Positions 16,386-23,282 of a stretch of DNA of 64,000 bases are shown piece after piece. Every line of letters starts with the position of its first letter. Within the stretch, counting starts at the first letter, position 1. The translations under genes and the position numbers were made by a program. The DNA is from Acidobacteriota bacterium (GTDB taxonomy: Bacteria; Acidobacteriota; Thermoanaerobaculia; Gp7-AA8), in the NCBI GenBank assembly GCA_003223645.1, contig QHVT01000003.1, positions 1 to 64,000 on the forward strand. The letters are read 5' to 3'. A model generated the notes under the pieces. It worked only from the letters and a program-made list of their open reading frames with translations, was not told the DNA's origin and did no database searches.

Positions 16386-17421
16386 GACGCAAATTCGTCA
16401 TCCGCTCGTCGAGCTCACGCTCGCGCGCATCAAGGAGTTCATCCGCGAGCCGGAGGCGATCTTCTGGGTGTTCGCGTTCCCGATCCTGCTGACGATGGCG
16501 CTCGGACTCGCGTTCCGCGAGAAAGCGCCGGACAAGATTCTCGTCGGCGTCGCGGAAGGTCCGATGGCGAAGCAGCGAGCTGCTGCTTTGGCGAAGTCGC
16601 CGGTGCTTCAGCCGCGTGTTTATCCGATCGCGCAGGGGCGCGAAGAATTGCGGCGCGGGAAAATCTCGCTGCTCATCGAAGGCGACGCAACGCCGGTCTA
16701 TCGACTCGACGTCACGCGTCCCGATGCGCGCACCGCGCGCGTCGAAGTCGACGACGCATTGCAGACCGCGGCCGGACGACGCGACGTGATGAAGGCGAAA
16801 GAGGAACACGTCACCGAGCAGGGCTCGCGCTACATCGATTTCCTCGTGCCCGGACTCCTCGGCATGAACCTCATGGGCACCGGCATGTGGGGCATCGGCT
16901 TCTCCGTCGTCAACGCGCGTCTGCGAAAACTTCTCAAGCGTTTGATCGCAACGCCGATGCGCAAGAGTCACTACCTTCTTGCGCAGCTCCTGATGCGCAT
17001 GGCGTTTCTCGTGCTCGAAGTCGGAATCCTCATCGCGTTCGCGTGGATCTTCTTCGGCGTACGCGTCCGCGGCTCGATGCTGCTCTTCGCGCTGATCTGT
17101 TTCCTCGGCGGCTGGGCCTTTGCCGGCATCGGTCTCCTCGTCGCCTCGCGCGCGCGAACGCTCGAAGCGGTGAGCGGCTTGATAAATTTTGTGATGGTGC
17201 CGATGTGGATTTGCTCGGGCGTCTTCTTCTCGTACGAGCGATTCCCCGACGCCGCGAAGCCGTTCATTCGCGCGCTGCCGCTGACCGCGTTGAACGACGC
17301 GCTGCGCGGCGTGATGAACGACGGCTTCACGCTCGCCGGCGTCGCTCCGCAGATCGGAGTGCTCGTCGCGTGGAGTGTCGTTGGCTACGTGCTCGGGTTG
17401 AAGATTTTTCGGTGGCAGTGA
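16378..17421 (+). CDS. ABC-2 type transporter permease
   Basis: 347 residues starting ATG at 16378, overlapping the ATPase gene. One N-terminal membrane segment (AIFWVFAFPILLTMALGLAF) is followed by a soluble periplasmic loop (about 50-150). Five further membrane segments form the C-terminal half, the layout of ABC-2 permeases (PF12698/PF01061). A short cytoplasmic segment NARLRKLLKRLIATPMRKSHY is the typical coupling region. It forms the transporter channel with the preceding ATPase. Confidence 0.92.
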   Translation: MPETQIRHPLVELTLARIKEFIREPEAIFWVFAFPILLTMALGLAFREKAPDKILVGVAEGPMAKQRAAALAKSPVLQPRVYPIAQGREELRRGKISLLIEGDATPVYRLDVTRPDARTARVEVDDALQTAAGRRDVMKAKEEHVTEQGSRYIDFLVPGLLGMNLMGTGMWGIGFSVVNARLRKLLKRLIATPMRKSHYLLAQLLMRMAFLVLEVGILIAFAWIFFGVRVRGSMLLFALICFLGGWAFAGIGLLVASRARTLEAVSGLINFVMVPMWICSGVFFSYERFPDAAKPFIRALPLTALNDALRGVMNDGFTLAGVAPQIGVLVAWSVVGYVLGLKIFRWQ

Positions 17422-17423
17422 TC

Positions 17424-17622
17424 TTTGGACTGCGGCAGCTAACGCTGCCGCTTTCCCACACCGCACGACGCGTAACATCGTCATCCTGAGCTGCGTGAGA
17501 CAGCGAAGGATCTCCAAATACGCAAATGTTTCGCATTTAGAGATCCTTCGGGCGTCTCCGCGCCTCAGGATGACGATGTTTTCTAGGTGTAGAAAAGCGG
17601 CGGCATAGCCGCCGCAGTCCAA
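17424..17622. repeat. Nested palindromes: family A inside another inverted repeat
   Basis: The outer arms (17424-17462 and 17586-17622) match each other in inverted orientation (ggactgcggcagctaacgct against ggactgcggcggctatgccg). Inside them sits a complete family A palindrome (about 17476-17579) beginning acatcgtcatcctgagc and ending ggatgacgatgt. The 202-bp gap contains nothing else recognisable. Confidence 0.8.
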
Positions 17623-17623
17623 G

Positions 17624-18073
17624 TCAGAACGCGATGCGTTCCCTGTCATTCGACATCCACAACCTGAAGCCGCGCTCGTTCGCGTAGTAGTGCAGGATCG
17701 TTTTCCGCAACACGCACTTGCACGGCAGGTCGACGCCGAGGTCTTCGAGGCGGGCGGGATATTCATCGGTGGTTTTGTGGCGTTCGACGATCTGCGCGCG
17801 CACGACGCGTCCGCGCAGCACGCATTCGTCCCAGGCTTTCGCAAACGCGGACTCGCCCCAGCGCAGGCCGGCGAACAGGACGAGTCCCGTCAGGAAAATT
17901 TCGGCGCGGGCCTTCTTTGCGCACAAGGCGAGGACGAACGTCGCAATCGGGATCACGAACCAGAACACGTACTGGACGGGACCGAACTCGCCGCGCTCGC
18001 CCAACGCGAGGCCAAATAAAAACGCCGCGCCGGCGTAGGCCAGCGCGGCGATGATGCGGCTCACGATCACCAC
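17624..18073 (-). CDS. Small membrane protein of unknown function
   Basis: 149 residues with a GTG start at 18073 that shares its first G with the last base of the upstream gene's TAG stop (tagtg), implying coupled translation. Two or three hydrophobic segments (about 4-24, 33-50, 58-70) are followed by a soluble tail containing a CKC pair and YPARLEDLGV, which faintly resembles type IV pilin-like C-terminal segments. No family recognised. It forms a small operon with the outer-membrane barrel gene. Confidence 0.7.
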   Translation of the reverse strand: MVIVSRIIAALAYAGAAFLFGLALGERGEFGPVQYVFWFVIPIATFVLALCAKKARAEIFLTGLVLFAGLRWGESAFAKAWDECVLRGRVVRAQIVERHKTTDEYPARLEDLGVDLPCKCVLRKTILHYYANERGFRLWMSNDRERIAF

Positions 18074-18720
18074 TAAAACGAGAATACCAGACCGAGGTTC
18101 ACTTCTCCCTGGTAGAAATCGCGGTTGTAGTAGTAGTTGCAGAGGCGGCAGTCGTTCGAGTCCTGGAGCGACGTGTAGTAGCCGCGGCCTTCGAAGCGGA
18201 ACGCGACGCTGTCGCTGATCGGCGCCTTGAGGCCGATGCCCGCGGACGCGGAGAAACGCGTCTCATCGGAAACGCCGGCGAGCTGCGGATCGAGATTGGC
18301 GATGCCCGCGCTCACGACGAAGAACGGCGTGATGCTGCGCGATCGCGCGAACGGAATCTGCAGGCCGGCGTGGAGATACGTGACGTTGATGTCGGCGACG
18401 CCGTTCGACGGGTTGAACAAACCGTGCGACGTCTCCAGCTCGGATGACTGGCGATTCGCCATCAACTCGAGCTTCATTCCGCTCTGTCCGACGGGGATGC
18501 CGAGGTTGACGCCGAAGTTGGCGCTCGACTTCACGTCGACATCCTGCGTGAAGACGAACGTCTGATCCGCGAAGATCGTCCCGCCCCAGCGATAGCCTGC
18601 GAACGGCGTGAGCTCGAATCGATCTTCGGCCGGCGTGCGGTATCCACGACGCCAATTCTGAGCGAAGAGCGGAGTGGTGGAAGTGAGGAGAACCAAAACC
18701 ATGAGAGCGTACTTGCGCAT
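18073..18720 (-). CDS. Outer-membrane beta-barrel protein
   Basis: 215 residues from ATG at 18720, which has a ggaggt ribosome binding site. Signal peptide MRKYALMVLVLLTSTTPLFAQ. Alternating hydrophobic/aromatic strands and a terminal aromatic residue (VNLGLVFSF) fit an eight-stranded OmpW/OmpA-type barrel (PF13505-like). The pair CRLC near residue 195 is unusual for a barrel loop. The longer frame upstream is antisense to the exonuclease gene and is not used. Confidence 0.85.
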   Translation of the reverse strand: MRKYALMVLVLLTSTTPLFAQNWRRGYRTPAEDRFELTPFAGYRWGGTIFADQTFVFTQDVDVKSSANFGVNLGIPVGQSGMKLELMANRQSSELETSHGLFNPSNGVADINVTYLHAGLQIPFARSRSITPFFVVSAGIANLDPQLAGVSDETRFSASAGIGLKAPISDSVAFRFEGRGYYTSLQDSNDCRLCNYYYNRDFYQGEVNLGLVFSF

Positions 18721-18762
18721 GTGACCTCCGATTTGAGCCGGGCTGGATACAATCCGCGGACC

Positions 18763-19506
18763 ATGAAAATCGCCACCTGGAACGTCAACGGGATCCGCGC
18801 GCGGCACGAGCAGTTTCCGCAGTGGGCGGGCGAAGCGAAGCCCGATGTGATCTGTCTGCAGGAGATCAAGGCGAAGCTCGATCAAATCCCGCAAAGCTGT
18901 GCAGTGGAAGGATATACGTGCTACTGGCATGGCGCGGGCGGCTACTCCGGCGTGGCCATGCACGTGCGCCGCGACTTTGCCGAAAACGTCACATTTACGC
19001 ACCCCGAGTTCGATCACGAGACGCGCATCGTGGAGGCTCAAATCGAGGACACGGTGTTCACCAGCGTGTACGTTCCCAACGGCGGAAAGGACTTCGACGC
19101 CAAGATCGCCTTCATCCACGCGCTGACCGGCTACGCCGCCGGAATCCGCGCGCGCGGGCTCAAACTCGTCCTCTGCGGCGACATGAACATCGCACGCGCC
19201 GACATCGATGTACATCCGAAAGAGCGCAAGCCGCGAGCGATCGGACAACTGCCGGAAGAACGGGATCTGTTCGAGAAATTGCTGATCGAAGGAGGACTCG
19301 TCGACGTCGGACGAATGCTTTATCCGAACGACGACGGCTACTTTTCGTGGTGGGCGCCGTGGAGACAGATGCGCGAGCGGAACATCGGATGGAGGCTCGA
19401 CTACGTGCTGGCGAGCTCGCAGCTGGCGATGAGAGCGACGTCATGTCCGTCATATCGGGAAGTTGGGACGAGTGATCACGCGCCGGTGGTGGCGACGTTC
19501 GAGTAA
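18763..19506 (+). CDS. xth: Exodeoxyribonuclease III
   Basis: 247 residues, close to the standard length. Motifs of the EEP/ExoIII family are all present: MKIATWNVNGIRAR, CLQEIKA (catalytic Glu), VYVPNG, GDMNIAR (Asp and Asn), WRLDYVLAS and C-terminal SDHAPVV (catalytic Asp-His). The enzyme cuts abasic sites and removes 3' nucleotides in base excision repair. It is divergent from the outer-membrane barrel with a 42-bp gap. The stop codon lies at the edge of a long heptamer palindrome. Confidence 0.95.
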   Translation: MKIATWNVNGIRARHEQFPQWAGEAKPDVICLQEIKAKLDQIPQSCAVEGYTCYWHGAGGYSGVAMHVRRDFAENVTFTHPEFDHETRIVEAQIEDTVFTSVYVPNGGKDFDAKIAFIHALTGYAAGIRARGLKLVLCGDMNIARADIDVHPKERKPRAIGQLPEERDLFEKLLIEGGLVDVGRMLYPNDDGYFSWWAPWRQMRERNIGWRLDYVLASSQLAMRATSCPSYREVGTSDHAPVVATFE

Positions 19507-19633
19507 CCCGAGAACGCAGAGCGCAGAACGCAGAACGTAGAACGAAGAAAAGGCGGGCTTCTAAATTCTTCGTTCTTCGTTCTTCGTTCTGCGTTCTGCG
19601 TTCTGCGTTCTGCGTTCTCGGGTTCTCGGGTTG
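19505..19633. repeat. Palindrome with tandem 7-bp units (gaacgca type)
   Basis: The left arm reads aacccgagaacgcagagcgc and continues with gaacgca, gaacgta and gaacgaa units. The right arm carries seven or more complementary units (cttcgtt, ctgcgtt) and ends gttctcgggtt. It is one of the longest copies. The related gaacgca type also lies in frame in a YfhO gene at 40.28 kb. Confidence 0.9.
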
Positions 19634-19661
19634 AGGGCGCTACCGTTCGCCCTCACCAAAA

Positions 19662-19695
19662 GCAAAAAGCCGACGTGGATACGCCGGCCTTTTGC
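19662..19695. terminator. Bidirectional hairpin terminator
   Basis: Stem gcaaaaagccgacgt pairs with acgccggccttttgc around a ggat loop, with A- and T-runs on either side. It sits 24 bp after the OmpA-like gene end (minus strand). A second small hairpin (gagggcg...cgccctc) lies at 19633-19654. Confidence 0.75.
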
Positions 19696-19718
19696 TCTGC
19701 AACGCTGAAACCGAAGAT

Positions 19719-20333
19719 CTATTCGAGCACGACGAGTACCACCCTGCGGTTCGCTGCGCGTCCCGCTTTGGTTTTGTTCGACTCGACGGGGAGTGTGTCT
19801 CCGTAGGAGATCGTGGACATGCGATTGAGCGGCAGCTGGTGCTGGCGCGAAAGATAAAGGCGCACCGCGTCGGCGCGGCGCTGTCCCAGCTCCTCGTTAT
19901 ATCGCTCGCCGCCGGTGTCGTCGGTGTGTCCCTGGATCTCGATGAAGTACTGGTCGGTCAGCCCCTTGATCTTGCCGGCGAATTCATCGAGCGCCGCTTT
20001 CGCGTTGTCGTCGAGCTCGTACTTGTCGACCTTGAACTTCACGCGGTCTTCGTTGAACGTCTGCTCGAAGACGACCTTGCCCTTCGCCAGCACGCCTGCT
20101 TCCTGCGCGCGCTTGAGCGCTTCCTGCGCGGACTGGCTGAGCTGCTCGAGCTTCACGTCGGTCTGCGTCTGCTTCTGCTGCAGCGTCTCGACCTGTGACG
20201 ACACCGACTCGATTTTCTGATTGTTCTGCGCCTGCGCCGCGGCGATCTTCTGCTCCACGGACTTGTTCGTCGCGCACGCAGACAGAAGTGCGGCCAGCGC
20301 AGTCGCGAATAACGCTCTCGTGTACTTCTTCAT
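19719..20333 (-). CDS. OmpA-family lipoprotein
   Basis: 204 residues. Lipoprotein signal peptide with lipobox LLSAC at about residues 16-20. A coiled-coil region follows (about 30-75, rich in Q/E/K heptads: VEQKIAAAQAQNNQKIESV...). An OmpA C-terminal peptidoglycan-binding domain (about 85-204) has IQGHTDDTGGERYNEELGQRRADAVRLYL. It should anchor an envelope to peptidoglycan. Its ATG overlaps the stop of the upstream VWA gene (ATGA), so the two are co-translated. Confidence 0.92.
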   Translation of the reverse strand: MKKYTRALFATALAALLSACATNKSVEQKIAAAQAQNNQKIESVSSQVETLQQKQTQTDVKLEQLSQSAQEALKRAQEAGVLAKGKVVFEQTFNEDRVKFKVDKYELDDNAKAALDEFAGKIKGLTDQYFIEIQGHTDDTGGERYNEELGQRRADAVRLYLSRQHQLPLNRMSTISYGDTLPVESNKTKAGRAANRRVVLVVLE

Positions 20334-21295
20334 GAACCTTTTTTCCTTTCGTTGCGCTTGGATCCACGCGACGAAGCGCTCAGGACCGGAGGCTCGGTAC
20401 CACGGTAGCCGGCGCGAGCTCGGACGGAGCGGACGCGTCCCGCGAACTTCAGCGAAATGCGGCGGTACTTTACTGTACCTTTCCCTGTTGGCGGAAACCC
20501 TATCAAGTATTGCGCCCGCAACGTGGATTCCATTCCATCCATGGCCTTTGCGATTTGTTCAGGCTGATTGCCGACGAACAGTTTGCCGCCCGTCGCGTTC
20601 GCCAGCTCTCCGAGGAGATCGATATTCGACATCTCCTCGCTGATCGCCGGAACGTTCTTGTATTCGGCCGGCTCGCGAAGGCCGAACGCGTAGATCGGAA
20701 TCGCCACGGCCTCGAGTCGTTTCTGGATCTGCTCGCGCGTCAGCTTCGAGTTGTTGTCGATGCCGTCGCTTAGCAGAATGATCGCGCGCGAGCCGTTGCG
20801 GCCGAGCTCCGTGCGCGCCGGCATCTCCGCGAGCGCGTCGAAGAACGCGGTCTTCCCCCACGGCTTCACGACGTCGAGCGCGCGCGCGATCGCACCGGGA
20901 TTGTCGGTCACCGGCACCATCTCGTTCGCGTGTCCCTCGGAGTCGAACACGTACAGCGCGAAGTCGTCACCCGGACGCTTGCGCGCGATGAGCGCGTTGA
21001 TCGCCGCTTTTGCCGCGTCGATTTTTCCCGCGAGTCCCATCGAGCCGGATCCGTCGAGGAGGATCGTCCACGACACCGGCGCGTTGAACGACACTTCGAA
21101 CATGTCGGTCGCCACCGGTTGTCCGTCGACGAGCAGCGAGACGTCTTTCGCCTTCAAGTCCGTGACCGGCGCGCCGTTCGAGCTGAGCGCGGTGAACGGG
21201 ACCATGACGTAGCTGACGGAAACCTGCTCTTCGTATTGCGCGGACGCGACGGTCGCGCACAGGCAGAGCACGGCTAAGAAAGTGCGTCGGATCAT
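20330..21295 (-). CDS. Secreted VWA-domain protein (acidobacterial VWFA-related type)
   Basis: 321 residues from ATG at 21295 with signal peptide MIRRTFLAVLCLCATVASAQ. A beta-rich leader (about 20-75: YVMVPFTALSSNGAPVTDLKAKDVSLLVDG) precedes a von Willebrand A domain with an intact MIDAS DGSGSM and a later conserved Asp in LLSDGIDNN. This layout matches the VWFA-related domain common in Acidobacteriota (TIGR03436 type). It ends with a basic tail. The 4-bp ATGA overlap with the OmpA-like gene suggests that the two proteins work together in the envelope. Confidence 0.88.
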   Translation of the reverse strand: MIRRTFLAVLCLCATVASAQYEEQVSVSYVMVPFTALSSNGAPVTDLKAKDVSLLVDGQPVATDMFEVSFNAPVSWTILLDGSGSMGLAGKIDAAKAAINALIARKRPGDDFALYVFDSEGHANEMVPVTDNPGAIARALDVVKPWGKTAFFDALAEMPARTELGRNGSRAIILLSDGIDNNSKLTREQIQKRLEAVAIPIYAFGLREPAEYKNVPAISEEMSNIDLLGELANATGGKLFVGNQPEQIAKAMDGMESTLRAQYLIGFPPTGKGTVKYRRISLKFAGRVRSVRARAGYRGTEPPVLSASSRGSKRNERKKGS

Positions 21296-21332
21296 TGCTG
21301 CGTTCAACAAATTCGGTGAGTGTCGAGTTCCA

Positions 21333-21722
21333 CTACCCCATCCTGAGCGGGATGAAGTCCGGATCGCCCTGAAACGTGCGCTCCCACCGCAGGAATTCGT
21401 AGTAGCCGCAGCGCGCGCGCGTCGGATAGTCGTGACACACGCCGGGACGCGCCTCGTAAATCGTGCAGCGCCGCGTTTTCGTGTCGAGAAACATGCAGAC
21501 GCTGCCGTAGATCTCGTCCTGCTGATGGCGCAGCACGATCTTGCCGTTCTTGATCTTCGTGAAGCGGCGCTCGGCGATCTCGGGCTCGACGCCGAAGTGG
21601 CGCGCGAGCCGCTTCAGGTCCCACCGGTCGATGGCGATCTCCTCGTAGCTGCAACAGTACGCCGGACACTTGGCGCAGTCGTAGTGGAGCTTTGGAGATT
21701 CGTCACCGTTGTTGGAAGCCAT
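21333..21722 (-). CDS. YkgJ-family cysteine cluster protein
   Basis: 129 residues. Cysteines in CAKCPAYCC, then VCMFLD...CTIYEARPGVCHDYP match the YkgJ/UPF0153 family, thought to bind zinc or an iron-sulfur cluster. RPGVC near the C-terminus is the family hallmark. Cytoplasmic; biochemical role not known. It lies 37 bp downstream of the VWA gene start region on the same strand and is divergent from the lipoprotein hydrolase. Confidence 0.88.
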   Translation of the reverse strand: MASNNGDESPKLHYDCAKCPAYCCSYEEIAIDRWDLKRLARHFGVEPEIAERRFTKIKNGKIVLRHQQDEIYGSVCMFLDTKTRRCTIYEARPGVCHDYPTRARCGYYEFLRWERTFQGDPDFIPLRMG

Positions 21723-21755
21723 GCGAGTGTTGCGTGCAGTTTACACTCCACGTCC

Positions 21756-22454
21756 GTGAGATACCTCGCTCCGATTGCGATGCTGCTCGCCGGCGCGTGC
21801 TGTTCGACGCTGCCGCACCTCGCGCCGAAGCGCGTCGCGTTTCCCGAGCTGCGGCCGCCGTACCGCGACGTCGTCGAGACGAAAGGAAAGTTTCGCGACG
21901 ACCTGCGCCAGCGCGACATTCCGATTCACACCTACACGCCGATCGGCGCGAAGCCGCCGTTCCCGATTGCGATCTTCTCGCCCGACGCCGGCAAAGACCG
22001 CGACTCCTATCCATACCTCGGACACGCAATCGCGCGCGCCGGCTTCTATACCGTGGTGCTGACGCACGACGGCGATCGCGCGGCGAATCGCGCGCTCGAC
22101 GTCAGCTTCGTCCTCGACAAACTCGCGGAAGACAACCTGCTCGACATGAATCGCGTGGCCATCGTGGGCCACGCCGCGACGGCGCTCGGGTCGCAGCGCG
22201 ACACGCGCGTGAAGGCGATCGTGGCGATGGCGGGGAAGCGCATAGGACTTTTAGGACCTCTAGGACCCATAGGACCTATAGGTCGTATAGGTCGTACCGT
22301 TTCGTTGAAAGACGTGAACGACAAGATGATCGCGACGATCACGGCGGCGTTTCTGCGCGCTTGGTTGTTCGACGACGCGGCGTCGCGGGAGTGGTTCGAC
22401 GACGCCGGATGCGGCGACGTGCTGGGCACGCGCGCCTGTGTCGAGCACAAGTAG
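21756..22454 (+). CDS. Lipoprotein alpha/beta hydrolase-like protein with in-frame repeat insertion
   Basis: 232 residues from GTG at 21756. Signal peptide with lipobox-like LLAGACC at about residues 10-16. A dienelactone-hydrolase-type core follows (IAIFSPDAGKDRDSYPYLGHAIARAGFYTVVLTH, then RVAIVGHAATALG). In the elbow GHAAT the nucleophile Ser is replaced by Ala, so a classical esterase activity is doubtful. A palindromic element at 22241-22299 inserts a glycine/proline-rich peptide (IGLLGPLGPIGPIGRIGR) after VAMAGKR. The C-terminal half is short for the family. Confidence 0.75.
   Translation: MRYLAPIAMLLAGACCSTLPHLAPKRVAFPELRPPYRDVVETKGKFRDDLRQRDIPIHTYTPIGAKPPFPIAIFSPDAGKDRDSYPYLGHAIARAGFYTVVLTHDGDRAANRALDVSFVLDKLAEDNLLDMNRVAIVGHAATALGSQRDTRVKAIVAMAGKRIGLLGPLGPIGPIGRIGRTVSLKDVNDKMIATITAAFLRAWLFDDAASREWFDDAGCGDVLGTRACVEHK
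22241..22299. repeat. Palindrome with tandem 9-bp units inside the hydrolase gene
   Basis: Tandem 9-mers of the type aggacNNat (cataggactttt, aggacctct, aggacccat, aggacctat), then inverted units ataggtcgt. The perfect palindrome gacctataggtc lies at the centre. It is read in frame and encodes a Gly-Pro-Ile-rich peptide. A related element is at 23205-23280. Confidence 0.8.
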
Positions 22455-22481
22455 GCACACTGCACGCAAGTGTGTGCAGCC

Positions 22482-23207
22482 ATGGACCACGCCGTGGCGC
22501 TGGTACAGGCGTATTTGCAGTTGAACGGCTATTTCACGTCCGCCGAATATCCGGTCATCGCCGGCGCGGGACGCAATGGATTTCGGACCGTCACCGACAT
22601 CGACATCCTCGCGTTTCGTTTTCCCGGCGGCGAGCCGATGGCGCGCTCGCGCCGCGCGCCGAAGTTGATCGACACGTCGGAGCTCGATCCCGGCCTCGCG
22701 GTGCCGAAGGAATCGATCGACATGATCATCGGCGAGGTGAAAGAAGGACGCGTCGGCATCAACACCGGCATCCGCGATCCGCGCGTGCTGAAGACGGTGA
22801 TCAACCGCTTCGGCGAAGTCGGCGACGCGGAGCGCGTCGTGCTCGAGCTCCTCAACGCCGGTGACGCGTGCATTCCGCCGACATCCTCGGTGCGTCTTAT
22901 CGCCTTCGGCTCGTTCCCGCCCGGATCGCAGGTCCCGCCGTGCCGCATCATTTCGCTCGGTCACGTGCTGTCGTACCTGCAGGCATACGTGCATCGCCAC
23001 TGGCACATGCTGCGTCACCTGCAGTTCAAGGATCCGGCGTTCGGGTTCCTGATGACGATGGAGAAAGCGCGGCGCGGCGGCGCGGGACGGCGCGGCGAAC
23101 AAGGCGTCGAGGTCGTGCCGCCGAAAAGCGAGGAGCGTGTTCCCAACGGGCGCCGCGCCGGAGAAACCGCGCGACAATTTCCGCCGCGCGTGCGGCGGCG
23201 GCGTTAA
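22482..23207 (+). CDS. Hypothetical protein, possible PD-(D/E)xK nuclease-like fold
   Basis: 241 residues from ATG at 22482; a GTG at 22470 is an alternative. The segment TDIDILAFRFPG followed by IIGEVKEGR resembles the D...ExK signature of PD-(D/E)xK nuclease-like proteins. The opening AVALVQAYLQLNGYFTSAEYPV fits such a helix-strand core. No catalytic activity has been shown for this family to my knowledge. The C-terminal 45 residues are basic and low-complexity, and the TAA stop lies at the first bases of a 9-mer palindrome. Function unknown. Confidence 0.65.
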   Translation: MDHAVALVQAYLQLNGYFTSAEYPVIAGAGRNGFRTVTDIDILAFRFPGGEPMARSRRAPKLIDTSELDPGLAVPKESIDMIIGEVKEGRVGINTGIRDPRVLKTVINRFGEVGDAERVVLELLNAGDACIPPTSSVRLIAFGSFPPGSQVPPCRIISLGHVLSYLQAYVHRHWHMLRHLQFKDPAFGFLMTMEKARRGGAGRRGEQGVEVVPPKSEERVPNGRRAGETARQFPPRVRRRR

Positions 23208-23280
23208 TAGGACGCATAGGACAGATAGGACAAATAGGACAAGTAGGACAGAGGTCCTATCCGTCCTATTTGTCCTATCA
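23205..23280. repeat. Palindrome with tandem 9-bp units (ataggacNN type)
   Basis: The left arm holds taataggac, gcataggac, agataggac, aaataggac and aagtaggac. The right arm holds gtcctat units in inverted order. It occupies the whole gap between two convergent genes and contains the TAA stop of the upstream gene. Confidence 0.88.
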
Positions 23281-23282
23281 GC

